DNA of 64,000 nucleotides from Methylotetracoccus oryzae (GCF_006175985.1 NZ_SRSH01000017.1:1-64000), one strand, 5' to 3'; shown: positions 7,399-16,895, counted from the stretch's first letter. A program made the numbers and translations. Notes: generated from the letters alone by a model not told the origin.

Positions 7399-10300
7399 AT
7401 GAACGCAGCCGCGCCCTCACCGAGCCCGCCACCGGACTCGCACACTGCGACTCGGCAGCGTGTCGCCGAACTGGTCGACCACCTCGACCACATTCTGCCC
7501 GCTCAAGCGCCCTTGCTGGACTTCGTCCATCACAACACGCTGCATGGCTATCAGCACCTGCCGTTTGCACAGGCCCTGACCGAGCTCGAGCGCATCACCG
7601 GCGTCCGGGCCTATCCGTCCGAAACGACCTTTCGGTCCTGGTACGCAGCGCAGCGTATCGAGCAGGAGGATCTCGATGCGGTACTGAGCCAGTCGACAGA
7701 CCTGGAACCCGATACCGTCGTCCTGGAAATTGGGGCGACGAAGGTGCGTCGCCGTGAGCTGTACCGTCTCGCGATGGTTTATGGCATCGAGCCGACGACC
7801 CGAGAGGCTCTGCGGTGGATGAGCCGGGAAAGCGGTATCTTCGATCGCATCATGGATGACATCCCGCCGGGGGCGCGTCACCGGCTGCTGCAAGCCATCA
7901 AGACCGAAACCGCTCCGTCAGCCGGACCCGTGCCCGCTCCGCGCACCTTCGTCCGTGCCCTCTGGGCAGCCTGTGCCGACAAGCTTGGATTGGCGGCGGC
8001 CGGCCTGGATCCGGAGGCGGCGCTCGATCCGATCATCGACGAGGTTCCCGGGTGGTCGCCCAAGGAATCCGTCAATACCGACCGCGGGGCAGAGCAGCGC
8101 AGCCGGATGGAGGCGGTGCTGGACCACGTTGGCAAAACCCTCAGCCTGCCGGCGCTGATCGGCGAGTTGACCGGGCAAAGCGCCATTGAGGCGCTACGCC
8201 CTGACCTGATCCGCCTGTGCGCCGCCTTTCTGGACGAAGGCGTTGCGGCCTGGCAGCCACCTAACCGCCGTGATGGCCTCTACGCGGTCTGGCGGGAATC
8301 GGTCGAGCGAGGCCTGCTGATCCGACCATCTGCGTTGCGCCCGAATGAACTTCCCGCCGATGCGCTGGGCGCGATCGCGTCGGAACTGACGCGCCTTGGA
8401 CTGTCCGACGACCGCTGGGGCGGCTACCTCGCCCGCGTCGCACTGGAGTTGCCAGGCTGGGCAGGTCTGATCAACTGGCGTAGCCGGCACGCCAATTACG
8501 CCGCGAACACGGCGGCGCCCGCAGATCTGGCCGATTTTCTGGCCGTGCGGCTCATGCTGGACCGGGTCTGGAGCGACCGACTGTGCCAGGAGACCTGGGC
8601 AATCGAGGCGACCCTTCCGGCGCTGCGGCGGTTTTTCCTGTCGCATGCCGACGAGTTCTCGCTGCGGCGCGCGCTGTACGGTGGGACCTTGGCCGAGGAT
8701 CTCGCCGATGCGGTCCATCGCCTCATCGCCACGCCCGAGCCGACCGACCGGACCCGTCAGCAGTGGCAGGAGATCGGGCGGCTGCACGACGCCCGACAGG
8801 GTCAGGACAGGGCCACGCCGCGCGCCCCCCAGGGACCGCATGAGAACGTGTGGCGACTGTTTCGTCTGGCCCAGCACCTGGGGTTGACCGCCACCGAGGT
8901 TGGGACGTTGCCGAAAATGCAGGTTGAGCGTTTGCTGCGGCTGCTCGACGATTTCACACCGCAGCGCCGCGCCAATCTGTGGCTGCTGGCCTACGAACGG
9001 AACTACCGGCAACGGATCTTCCTGGCTTTGTCGGACAATCATGGCCAGGGTCGTTGGCAGCGCCGCGAGCACGCCCCGGACGTGCAGATCGTGTGCTGCA
9101 TGGACGACCGGGAGGAAAGTCTCCGCCGACATCTGGAGGAGCGGAATCCGCGCGTGGAAACCTTCGGCGCCGCCGGCTTTTTCGGTGTGCCCATGTACTG
9201 GCAGGGCCTGGACGACACGCGGAAGACCCCGCTGTGCCCGGTCGTCGTGACCCCTACCAACGAAGTGCATGAACTGCCCCGAGCCGACGAGGCCAAGCGT
9301 CACCGGGCCCACCGCCGCTGGCATCGTCTCCGCACCTTGCGCGACGACCTGCTGCAGCACGAACTCCGCCGGAACCTCGTGTCCTCCTCGCTGTTGATCG
9401 ATGCGCTGGCGCCGGGCTATCTGTTGGGCCTCGCGGCGAAAATCGGCGCTCCCGGTACCTTCCAGCGCTGGGCGAGGGCCGCTGCCTCGACCCTGATTGG
9501 CCCGGTGCGCACAACGGTAACCGCCACCGCCGTCCAGGGAGAGTCGCCACGGCTCGGATTCACCGACGCGGAACAGACCAACCGTATCGAAGCCTTCCTG
9601 CGCAACATCGGCCTGATCGACCACTTTGCACCCCTCGTGGTCCTGCTGGGCCATGGGTCGAACAGCGAGAACAACCCGCACGCGGCCGCTTACGACTGCG
9701 GCGCCTGCAGCGGACGCCATGGCGGGCCTAACGCGAGAGTCTTCGCGGCCATGGCCAATCGTCCGCAGATCCGCCAAAACCTGGCGGAGCGGGGCATCAC
9801 GATTCCCGACGGAACCTGGTTTGTCGGCGCCGAGCACGACACCTGCAACGACGCCGTGCACTGGTTCGATGTCGAGGATCTGCCACCCGTGCTCCGCCCC
9901 GTGCAACACGCCTTTCGGAAGGAACTGGACCTGGTTTGTCGTCTGTCCGCCCGGGAGCGGTGCCGCCGCTTCGCCTCGGCGCCGCGCGCGCCTGACCCCG
10001 GTCACGCCCTGGCTCATGTCGGAAAGCGGTCCGCCGACTTCAGCCAGATACGCCCTGAGCTGGGACATGCGACGAACGCAGCGGCCTTCGTCGGACGACG
10101 CGCGATGAGCCAGGGCGTTTTTCTCGACCGGAGAGTCTTTCTGATCTCCTACGATCCGACGACGGACGACGACGGATCGCTACTCGAGGGAATCCTGCTG
10201 GCGGTCGGACCCGTCGGAGCGGGCATCAACCTCGAATACTATTTCTCGACCGTCGCGGCCGATCGGCTCGGCTGCGGCAGCAAGGTGCCGCACAACGTAA

Positions 10301-10683
10301 CCGGCTTTTTCGGCGTCATGGACGGGGCATTCAGCGACCTGCGCACCGGACTGCCGCGCCAGATGACCGAGATCCATGAACCCATGCGGCTGCTGCTGGT
10401 CGTCGAGCAAAGGCCCGAGGTCCTGACGGCGATCTGTGAACGCCAGGCGCCGCTGCGGGAGTTGATCGTCAACGGCTGGATCGTCCTCGCCTGCCGGCAT
10501 CCGCTCGAAGGCTCGCTATGGCTGTTCGAGGACGGCTCCGGCTTCGTGCAGTGGCGGCGACCCCAGGCTCAGACGCCGGTGTGCGCGGGATCGGCCGATT
10601 GGTACTCGGGTCACACCGACCCGCTGCCTCCGGCCCTGATTCGCACCGACGCCGGAGCGGCGGAGAACCCGCGCCATGCTTGA
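7399..10683 (+). CDS. dabA: DabA, catalytic subunit of the DAB inorganic-carbon accumulation complex (DUF2309/UPF0753)
   Basis: The 1094-residue protein is a DUF2309 member. DabA is a beta-carbonic-anhydrase-like zinc protein that, with membrane partner DabB, drives one-way CO2 hydration and bicarbonate accumulation. The predicted zinc and catalytic residues are present: C567-M-D569-D-R571 in VCCMDDREES, and H752 in LLGHGS with C767 in AYDCGACSG. The 15-residue H-to-C spacing equals that of the characterised Halothiobacillus DabA. The protein is longer than the roughly 800-870-residue short forms. It starts 13 bp after the NuoM-like gene and its end overlaps the dabB-like gene by 8 bp, so the products are probably made together. 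It is probably peripheral on the cytoplasmic face of the membrane. Confidence 0.93.
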   Translation: MNAAAPSPSPPPDSHTATRQRVAELVDHLDHILPAQAPLLDFVHHNTLHGYQHLPFAQALTELERITGVRAYPSETTFRSWYAAQRIEQEDLDAVLSQSTDLEPDTVVLEIGATKVRRRELYRLAMVYGIEPTTREALRWMSRESGIFDRIMDDIPPGARHRLLQAIKTETAPSAGPVPAPRTFVRALWAACADKLGLAAAGLDPEAALDPIIDEVPGWSPKESVNTDRGAEQRSRMEAVLDHVGKTLSLPALIGELTGQSAIEALRPDLIRLCAAFLDEGVAAWQPPNRRDGLYAVWRESVERGLLIRPSALRPNELPADALGAIASELTRLGLSDDRWGGYLARVALELPGWAGLINWRSRHANYAANTAAPADLADFLAVRLMLDRVWSDRLCQETWAIEATLPALRRFFLSHADEFSLRRALYGGTLAEDLADAVHRLIATPEPTDRTRQQWQEIGRLHDARQGQDRATPRAPQGPHENVWRLFRLAQHLGLTATEVGTLPKMQVERLLRLLDDFTPQRRANLWLLAYERNYRQRIFLALSDNHGQGRWQRREHAPDVQIVCCMDDREESLRRHLEERNPRVETFGAAGFFGVPMYWQGLDDTRKTPLCPVVVTPTNEVHELPRADEAKRHRAHRRWHRLRTLRDDLLQHELRRNLVSSSLLIDALAPGYLLGLAAKIGAPGTFQRWARAAASTLIGPVRTTVTATAVQGESPRLGFTDAEQTNRIEAFLRNIGLIDHFAPLVVLLGHGSNSENNPHAAAYDCGACSGRHGGPNARVFAAMANRPQIRQNLAERGITIPDGTWFVGAEHDTCNDAVHWFDVEDLPPVLRPVQHAFRKELDLVCRLSARERCRRFASAPRAPDPGHALAHVGKRSADFSQIRPELGHATNAAAFVGRRAMSQGVFLDRRVFLISYDPTTDDDGSLLEGILLAVGPVGAGINLEYYFSTVAADRLGCGSKVPHNVTGFFGVMDGAFSDLRTGLPRQMTEIHEPMRLLLVVEQRPEVLTAICERQAPLRELIVNGWIVLACRHPLEGSLWLFEDGSGFVQWRRPQAQTPVCAGSADWYSGHTDPLPPALIRTDAGAAENPRHA

Positions 10684-12238
10684 AGCCCTGGCTGCCAGCA
10701 TTCCCCTCTTTCCGCTCTCCGCCGCGCTGCTGATCGCAGCCGGGATGGTCTCCGGACGATTGGGAGGAGAAGCCGGGGAGTGCTACACGCGCCGCCTTGC
10801 CCTGGGCGCCGCGATGAGCTCGGCCATCGCGCTGCTGATCGTCATCGGCCTGCGCAGCCGAGCCGCCATGCCTCCGCAGTTGCGCCTGGGCACCTGGATC
10901 GCCAGCGGCCGGCATCGGATCGACTGCAGCCTCACACTGGACGCGCTCAGCCTGAGCTTCGCGATGCTGATTCTGCTGCTAGGCGTCGCTGTGTTGCGTT
11001 TTTCGGGCAGCTACATGCACCGTGAGCCAGGGTTCCATCGCTACTTTCTGGTGATGACCCTGTTCATTGGCGCGATGCTCATCCTCTCCCTCGGCGGCAA
11101 CGGCCTGTTGACTTTCGCCGGCTGGGAAATCGCCGGCGTCTGTTCCTTCCTGCTGATCGGCTACACCCATGAGCGGCCGGTGGCCGTCGCAAATGCGAGC
11201 CGCGCCTTCCTCACCAACCGTGTCGGCGACATCGGCTTCCTGCTCGGACTGCTGCTGGCGGTAGCCTGGATCGGCGATCTGGAATGGCCGAAGCTGTTGC
11301 ACGCGGCGCGCAAGCTGCAGCCGATCGCCGCCACCGGGCTGGCCTTGTGCTTTCTGCTGGCAGCCGCAGTCAAGTCGGCGCAGTTGCCGTTCACCCCCTG
11401 GGTCACCCGGGCGATGGAGGGTCCGACCCCGTCCAGCGCGCTGTTCTACGGCTCCGTAATGATCCATACCGGCGCCTTTCTGGTGCTACGCCTGCAACCG
11501 CTGTTCGAGCACTCGGTGCCGGCCATGTTCTGCCTGATGGCGGTGGGCGCGCTGACGGCCTGTTACGGCTTTTTGACCGGCCTGACCCAGACCGACGTCA
11601 AGTCCTCGCTGATTTTCGCGACGGTTGCCCAGATCGGGCTGATCTTCCTGGCCTGCGGTCTTGGCTGGTGGACCTTCGCCACCGTGCATTTGTTCGCGCA
11701 TGCCGTCGTGCGCGGTTTCCAGTTCCTGTCGGCACCGTCGTTGATGCACCGTGTCGCGGCGCGTCCGATGCGTCCGGTGCCCGCCTTTCTGGCCCATCGT
11801 CCCGGCCTTTACCATGCGGCCCTGCAACGCTTCTGGGTCGAAGCGGCTACCGACCGCTGGATCGTTGCCCCAGTGCAACGCATGGCTGCCGATGTCGAGC
11901 GTTTCGACCGGGAGGTGGTCGAGCGCATCGTTGGCTTGCCGGTACCCGCGCTCGGCAGTCTGTCGTCGGCCGCGGCCTGGGAGGAAAGCCGGCTGGCCGC
12001 GACGGGCGGCTCGGGACCGGACGCGCGCGAAGCCGGCGGCGTGATCCGCTGGATGGCCCATCAACTCGCGTTGGCGCTGCACTGGTTCGAGGAGAAACTG
12101 GTGCTGCAGGGGGTTGGGGCCGACCTCTGGAAGGGATTCCGGCGCTTCGGTCAGCGTCTCCGCGCGATTGACGAAGCCCTTTGCAGGCCGCGGTATCTGA
12201 TCCTGCTGGTAATCGCCACGCTGTTGTCCGTGAAGTAA
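10676..12238 (+). CDS. dabB: DabB/NuoL-like membrane subunit
   Basis: The 520-residue protein is a NuoL/ND5-type member of the Proton_antipo family. It has LTFAGWEIAGVCSFLLIGY with the conserved glutamate, a KSAQLPFTPWVTRAMEG loop with the lysine, and a SSALFYGSVMIHTGAFLVLR helix. DabB-type proteins share this NuoL-like core and form the ion channel that powers DabA. The C-terminal part (about 380-520) replaces NuoL's long lateral helix with a mostly hydrophilic region and one last helix. The ATG overlaps the end of dabA by 8 bp (10676-10683), which suggests translational coupling and 1:1 assembly. Calling it DabB rather than one of the NuoM paralogues rests on its NuoL-type sequence and direct pairing with dabA. 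Confidence 0.85.
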   Translation: MLEALAASIPLFPLSAALLIAAGMVSGRLGGEAGECYTRRLALGAAMSSAIALLIVIGLRSRAAMPPQLRLGTWIASGRHRIDCSLTLDALSLSFAMLILLLGVAVLRFSGSYMHREPGFHRYFLVMTLFIGAMLILSLGGNGLLTFAGWEIAGVCSFLLIGYTHERPVAVANASRAFLTNRVGDIGFLLGLLLAVAWIGDLEWPKLLHAARKLQPIAATGLALCFLLAAAVKSAQLPFTPWVTRAMEGPTPSSALFYGSVMIHTGAFLVLRLQPLFEHSVPAMFCLMAVGALTACYGFLTGLTQTDVKSSLIFATVAQIGLIFLACGLGWWTFATVHLFAHAVVRGFQFLSAPSLMHRVAARPMRPVPAFLAHRPGLYHAALQRFWVEAATDRWIVAPVQRMAADVERFDREVVERIVGLPVPALGSLSSAAAWEESRLAATGGSGPDAREAGGVIRWMAHQLALALHWFEEKLVLQGVGADLWKGFRRFGQRLRAIDEALCRPRYLILLVIATLLSVK

Positions 12239-12243
12239 TCGAG

Positions 12244-13773
12244 ATGACCGTCGCCGAAATTGGCTGGAAGACCCAGGCCGCATTGCCCGTGCTCAGCGCG
12301 CTGATCGCCACGCCCGTGGCCGGGTCTATCGTCGCGCTGCTGACCCGCAGTGGACGCCAGGCCGCGCTCGCCGGTCGGCTGACCAGCGCCGTCGAGATCG
12401 GGCTGGCCGTCATGCTGGCCTGGCGTTTCGACCGCTCCGCCGATGCACTGCAGTTCGTGGAACAGGAGCGGCTCCTCGGACTGCTGCCTTACCACCTCGG
12501 CGTCGACGGCATCAGCCTGCTGTTCGTACTGTTGGCCGCGCTGCTGCCATCTCTGCTCGTGGTCTACGAGGAAATCGTCCACGAACGCCCGCCAGGCCGT
12601 TATATCGCGCTGGTGCTGGCCTGGCAGGCCCTACTGATGGGCTTGTTGCTGTCCCTGAATCTGCTGCAGTTCTGGCTGCTGGCCTGCCTCGAAGTGCTGC
12701 CGCCCTTGCTCATCCTGAGGCACTGGAGCACCGGCGACGACAAGCGCACGCCGACGCGTCTGTACGGTCTGTTCCAGAGTGGCGGGCTGCTGATGCTGCT
12801 CTCGGGAGTGCTACTGCTCGGCTGGAACCATGTCCGGATGGCGGACCACTGGTCGCTCGATTACCGCGATCTGCTGGAGGTACCCATCGCCGACTCCTGG
12901 CAGAACTACGCCTTCGTGCTGCTGTTCTACGGCTTTGCCGTGCGGCTGGCACAGTTCCCGTTCCACGGATGGCTGCCGCCGGTCGCACAACACGGCACGC
13001 TGGCCACCGTGCCGGTGTTGGTCGTCGGGATCAAGGTCGGCCTGTATGGCCTGCTGCGCTTCGTGCTGCCGCTGTTGCCGAATGCGGTGCTCAACTGGCA
13101 GAACTTCGTCGTGGGGCTGGGGGTCGCCGGGATCTTTTACGGTGCCGGTCTCGCGTTGATGCAGTTGGGTCTGCGGCGCCTGCTCGCCTTTTCGGCCATC
13201 AGCCAGACGGGCATGCTGCTGGTGGGCGTGTTCACGCTCGATCGGGAGGGACTGACCGGAACGCTGCTGCTGTCGGCCAACTTCGGTCTGGCTGCAAGCG
13301 GGCTGCTGTTCGCCACCGGGCTGGTGCACCGTCGCGCCGGATCGACGCTGCTGCCCCGACTGGGGGGCATGTTCGAAGCGATGCCGCTGCTCGGCATCAC
13401 GTTCCTGCTCGCGGCCCTGAGTACGATGGCCATGCCCGGGACCCCCGGATTCGATGCGGCGCATCTGCTACTCGACGGCGCCATCGGGGCCAGCGACTGG
13501 GGCATCGCCGCAGCGGTCGCGCTGGGCAACGTGCTGACCGCCGCGTTCCTGTTATGGGCTTTCCAGCGTATCTTCCTGGCCGAACGGAAGCGGCCGGTGG
13601 CCTGCCGGCCCGGCATCCCGCTGACACGGCCGGAGTGGCTGCTCGCCTCGATCGTCTGCCTGGCGCTGCTCGCCGTCGGCTTTCACACGGAACCGTGGGT
13701 CGCCGTCGTCAGCAAATCGGTGGGCGGTCTGACAGCGGCTTACGCAGCACCGACACACGGACCCTTACCGTGA
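12244..13773 (+). CDS. NuoM-like membrane subunit with a diverged glutamate helix
   Basis: The 509-residue membrane protein is related to NuoM/NdhD. The region RLAQFPFHGWLPPVAQHGTL and the helix VVGIKVGLYGLLRF keep the family shape and its second lysine. Where NuoM has FWE-x-x-L-x-P, this protein reads LLACLEVLPPLL, so only the glutamate survives of that motif, and the usual lysine before the PFHGWLP loop reads RLAQ. It may therefore be a structural rather than fully ion-conducting subunit; that is inference. The ATG at 12244 lies 5 bp after dabB. The frame is open upstream inside dabB, but the first 63 bp of that overlap look non-native. Confidence 0.8.
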   Translation: MTVAEIGWKTQAALPVLSALIATPVAGSIVALLTRSGRQAALAGRLTSAVEIGLAVMLAWRFDRSADALQFVEQERLLGLLPYHLGVDGISLLFVLLAALLPSLLVVYEEIVHERPPGRYIALVLAWQALLMGLLLSLNLLQFWLLACLEVLPPLLILRHWSTGDDKRTPTRLYGLFQSGGLLMLLSGVLLLGWNHVRMADHWSLDYRDLLEVPIADSWQNYAFVLLFYGFAVRLAQFPFHGWLPPVAQHGTLATVPVLVVGIKVGLYGLLRFVLPLLPNAVLNWQNFVVGLGVAGIFYGAGLALMQLGLRRLLAFSAISQTGMLLVGVFTLDREGLTGTLLLSANFGLAASGLLFATGLVHRRAGSTLLPRLGGMFEAMPLLGITFLLAALSTMAMPGTPGFDAAHLLLDGAIGASDWGIAAAVALGNVLTAAFLLWAFQRIFLAERKRPVACRPGIPLTRPEWLLASIVCLALLAVGFHTEPWVAVVSKSVGGLTAAYAAPTHGPLP

Positions 13774-13819
13774 GCGGCGCCCTGAATCCACCGTACGTCA
13801 AAGCCACGGATCCGCATTG

Positions 13820-15361
13820 ATGGTTACCGGCTTGCCCCTCATTTCCCTGTTGATCGCGTTACCTTGCGTGAGTGCCGCCGCGCTGCTCCTGGTGAGAGAG
13901 CCCCATGCGGCCAGAGTCTGGGCACTCGTCGCGGCACTGTGCGAGCTGCTGCTCGCGGGCTTGGTGCTGTTTTCCTTCGACGGCCACTCGGACAAGTTCC
14001 AGTTCGTTGAACAGCACGCGTGGATCCCCAGCCTGCAGATCGACTACCTGGTGGGACTCGACGGCTTGTCGGTGCTGTTTCCGGCCTGCACCGCCCTGTT
14101 GACTGTCGCCGTCATCGTCGGCTCGTGGAGCGGCGTGTCCTCGATGGCCCGGCTGTATTTTGCGCTGATCCTGATGCTCGAAGGCATGACGATCGGAATC
14201 TTCTCCGCGCTCGACACCGCGCTGTTCTTCCTGTTCTGGGAGCTGAGCCTGGTACCGATCTACTTCCTGGTGAGTCTGTGGGGCTCGGGCCCCCGGCGGC
14301 GCTTCGTCGCCACGCAATACGCGCTGTACATGCTGATCGGCGGCATTCCAATCCTCTTCGCCTGCATCATCCTGGCGCTGCAGCATGCGACCAGCGACGA
14401 TTTGCCCATCCCCGCGGGGCTGACGTTCAACTACCTGTCGCTGTTGTCGACACCCGCGGACACGGTCACCCAGACTCTCGTGTTCGTGCTGTTCTTGCTC
14501 GGCTTCGGGATCAAGATCCCGCTCGTGCCGTTCCACAGTTGGCTGCCCGGCATCGCGATGGAGGGGCCCGCCGGGTTGACCGCACTGATCACCGGTATCA
14601 AGGTCGGCGCTTATGGATTGCTCCGCCTGGGCATCCCCTTGGCACCGGAAGCCGCGCTCCATTTCGCCCCCTGGTTGACCGGACTCGGCATCGTCGGCGT
14701 GTTTTATGGCGCGCTTTTAGCCTTGCGGCAACACAACCTGCGTACACTGCTGGCCTACGCGAGCATCAGCCATGTAGGGCTGGTTGTCGTCGCGATCTCG
14801 ATCATGAACCTGAATGGGCTCCAGGGCGCGGTGTTTCAACTCGTCAATTTCAGCCTGGTGTCCGGCGGACTCTTTCTGATCGCCGGGTGCCTGCAGCAGC
14901 GTCTGGGCTCGACCGACCGGGTCCATCTCGGCGGGCTGGCCGGCCCGCTGCCGCTGCTGACCGGCTTTGCGTTCCTGTTCCTGGTAGCCGGGATCGGCAT
15001 CCCAGGCACCAACGGCTTCATCGCCGAATGGCTGATGCTGCTGGGGATCTTCGAACACCATGGCGGCCTCAGTCTGGCCCTGCTGATCGGCACCGTGCTC
15101 AGCGCAACCTATTCGTTTGGCTTTTTCCGGGTGGCCTTTCTCGGTCCGGGCATTCGACCCGGGGTCAGGCAGGCCCAGGATCTACGTCCTCGTGAACTGT
15201 TGCTGTTTGCCGGCCTCGCCGTGCTGATAATCTGGCTGGGCGTGTACCCGCGCCCGCTGATCGCTACGCTGGATGCCGCGGCGGCGACGTGGGTCAAACA
15301 GGTTGGCGGCGGGCTGCTGGAGCAGCCTAGTCAGTTTGCGTCGGCCGTGCTGGACGATTGA
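13820..15361 (+). CDS. NuoM-like (ND4-type) ion-translocating subunit, last of the DAB membrane genes
   Basis: The 513-residue polytopic protein is a standard NuoM/ND4 homologue. FFLFWELSLVPIYFLVSLWG holds the glutamate, GFGIKIPLVPFHSWLPGIAM the first lysine and TGIKVGAYGLLRLG the second. All expected ion-path residues are present. The start is the ATG at 13820, 46 bp after the previous gene; an overlapping TTG at 13817 is possible. This is the third NuoM-type paralogue in one operon with a single dabA, an arrangement that resembles the multi-antiporter arm of complex I or Mrp more than a simple DabAB pair. Confidence 0.85.
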   Translation: MVTGLPLISLLIALPCVSAAALLLVREPHAARVWALVAALCELLLAGLVLFSFDGHSDKFQFVEQHAWIPSLQIDYLVGLDGLSVLFPACTALLTVAVIVGSWSGVSSMARLYFALILMLEGMTIGIFSALDTALFFLFWELSLVPIYFLVSLWGSGPRRRFVATQYALYMLIGGIPILFACIILALQHATSDDLPIPAGLTFNYLSLLSTPADTVTQTLVFVLFLLGFGIKIPLVPFHSWLPGIAMEGPAGLTALITGIKVGAYGLLRLGIPLAPEAALHFAPWLTGLGIVGVFYGALLALRQHNLRTLLAYASISHVGLVVVAISIMNLNGLQGAVFQLVNFSLVSGGLFLIAGCLQQRLGSTDRVHLGGLAGPLPLLTGFAFLFLVAGIGIPGTNGFIAEWLMLLGIFEHHGGLSLALLIGTVLSATYSFGFFRVAFLGPGIRPGVRQAQDLRPRELLLFAGLAVLIIWLGVYPRPLIATLDAAAATWVKQVGGGLLEQPSQFASAVLDD

Positions 15362-15484
15362 TGGTTTCGATACGATTCTATATAAAGGACTTTGGACGGC
15401 CGCTGTTGCCTGTTGCGATGCCGTCACGTCGCAACATCCGGCAATGCCAAACTTCGACCGTCTCGTAAACTACGGAGAAATCAC

Positions 15485-16135
15485 GTGAAGGCTTTCGAAC
15501 GACTATTGCTAGAGAACAAGGCCTGGGTGGAAGAAAAGAGCACGCAGGAACCCGAGTTCTTCCTCCGGCTGTCGAAGGACCAGCGGCCGGATACGCTGTG
15601 GATCGGGTGCGCGGATAGCCGGGTTCCGGCCGAGATCATCGTGAATGCGCAGCCGGGCGAGATTTTCGTGCACCGTAACATCGCGAACCAGATCATCATG
15701 ACGGACTTCAACAGCCTGAGCGTGTTGCAGTACGCCGTCGACGTGTTGAAGGTCAGCGATGTGATCGTCTGTGGCCACTACGACTGCGGGGGCGTCAAAG
15801 CGGCGCTCAGCAAGCAGAGCCCCGAACTCGTGGTCGTGAACAAATGGCTCATGCACATCAAAGATGTCTACCGATTGCATCGGGACGATATCGAGAACTA
15901 CGCGACTGACAAGGAGAAAGCCAATCGCCTCGTTGAACTGAACGTCATCGAACAAGTCGTCAAGCTGACGCACACCTCGATCATTCAGCAGGCCTGGCGC
16001 CAGCACAATCGACCCGTTCTGCATGGTTGGGTCTACGGCCTGGACAATGGCATGCTCAAGCAGCTGATCATGCTGCCGCCCGACACCCCGATCGAACCGA
16101 TCTACCAGTACACCGAAACACTCCTGGCGTCGTGA
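15485..16135 (+). CDS. can: Beta-carbonic anhydrase (Can-type), first of a tandem pair
   Basis: The 216-residue enzyme interconverts CO2 and bicarbonate. The zinc and catalytic residues match Escherichia coli Can by position: C42, D44 and R46 in GCADSRVP, and H98 and C101 in CGHYDCGG. Trp39 and Arg64, part of the bicarbonate allosteric site of type II enzymes, are also present. The start is the GTG at 15485 ([14 protein letters not shown]): GGAG precedes it and the paralogue next door begins with the matching [14 protein letters not shown]. There is no signal peptide, so it is cytosolic. It lies 123 bp after the DAB membrane genes. Confidence 0.95.
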   Translation: MKAFERLLLENKAWVEEKSTQEPEFFLRLSKDQRPDTLWIGCADSRVPAEIIVNAQPGEIFVHRNIANQIIMTDFNSLSVLQYAVDVLKVSDVIVCGHYDCGGVKAALSKQSPELVVVNKWLMHIKDVYRLHRDDIENYATDKEKANRLVELNVIEQVVKLTHTSIIQQAWRQHNRPVLHGWVYGLDNGMLKQLIMLPPDTPIEPIYQYTETLLAS

Positions 16136-16216
16136 ATCACCGCGGACCCTGAGCAGCCCCTCCGAGAGCGGCACTGAGCGCGCGAACGACGCACGGCGGT
16201 CCTTTGGAGCTAGCCG

Positions 16217-16864
16217 ATGAAAGCTATCGAACGATTACTGCTGGAAAACAAGGCATGGGCGGAAGAACACCTGTCAGCCGATCCGGAATTCCTGAACAAG
16301 CTGGGGATCGAACGGGAATGTGAAATCTTCTGGATCGGGTGTTCGGACAGCCGGGTACATGCCGATGAGATCACGAACAGCGAACCAGGCAGCATCTTCG
16401 TCCACCGGAATATCGCCAACAGCGTGATGACGACCGACATCAATCTGTTGAGCGCGCTGGAATATGCGGTCGACGAACTGCGTATCCGCCATGTCATCGT
16501 GTGCGGCCATTATGAATGCGGCGGCGTGCGCGCCGCCTTGAGAAAGACCCGTCCCGGACAATTCCTGCTGAACAAGTGGCTAAAGCAAATCAAGGACGTG
16601 TACCGCTTGCACCGGGCCGAGCTGGACGCGCTGGCGACGGAGCACGAACGGCAGCGGCGTCTCGTCGAGCTCAACGTGATCGAGCAGATCCATAACCTGG
16701 CGCAGACCTCGACCATCCAGCGCGCCTGGACGACCCGCAAGGCGCCGGAGCTGCATGGCTGGGTTTACGGCCTCGACGATGGCATCATTCGCGAGATCGC
16801 CCACATGGATGCCGACACCCCCCTCGATCCGCTCTACGAGTTCGAACTCGGTCCGCTGGCCTGA
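16217..16864 (+). CDS. Beta-carbonic anhydrase, second of a tandem pair
   Basis: The 215-residue paralogue of the preceding gene keeps C42, D44, R46, H98 and C101 in the same positions. It differs next to the active site: SRVHADE replaces SRVPAE, and CGHYECGG replaces CGHYDCGG. GGAG precedes the ATG. The pair arose by duplication and has diverged widely along its length, so different kinetics or regulation are plausible. No carboxysome shell genes are in the window, so both are probably free cytosolic enzymes. Confidence 0.93.
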   Translation: MKAIERLLLENKAWAEEHLSADPEFLNKLGIERECEIFWIGCSDSRVHADEITNSEPGSIFVHRNIANSVMTTDINLLSALEYAVDELRIRHVIVCGHYECGGVRAALRKTRPGQFLLNKWLKQIKDVYRLHRAELDALATEHERQRRLVELNVIEQIHNLAQTSTIQRAWTTRKAPELHGWVYGLDDGIIREIAHMDADTPLDPLYEFELGPLA

Positions 16865-16895
16865 CCCATTGTCCTCATTCACGCACTTTTGCCCT

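Noticed and set aside
8194-10068. A 624-codon open frame on the minus strand opposite dabA
   Set aside because: High-GC shadow of a strongly supported gene; no domain, ribosome site or sensible start.
5931-15361. Reading the NuoL/M-like genes as a complex I operon
   Set aside because: No NuoA-K or NADH-module genes are present and the genes surround dabA; the nearest NuoE/F-like genes (38.3 kb) belong to a Hox unit.
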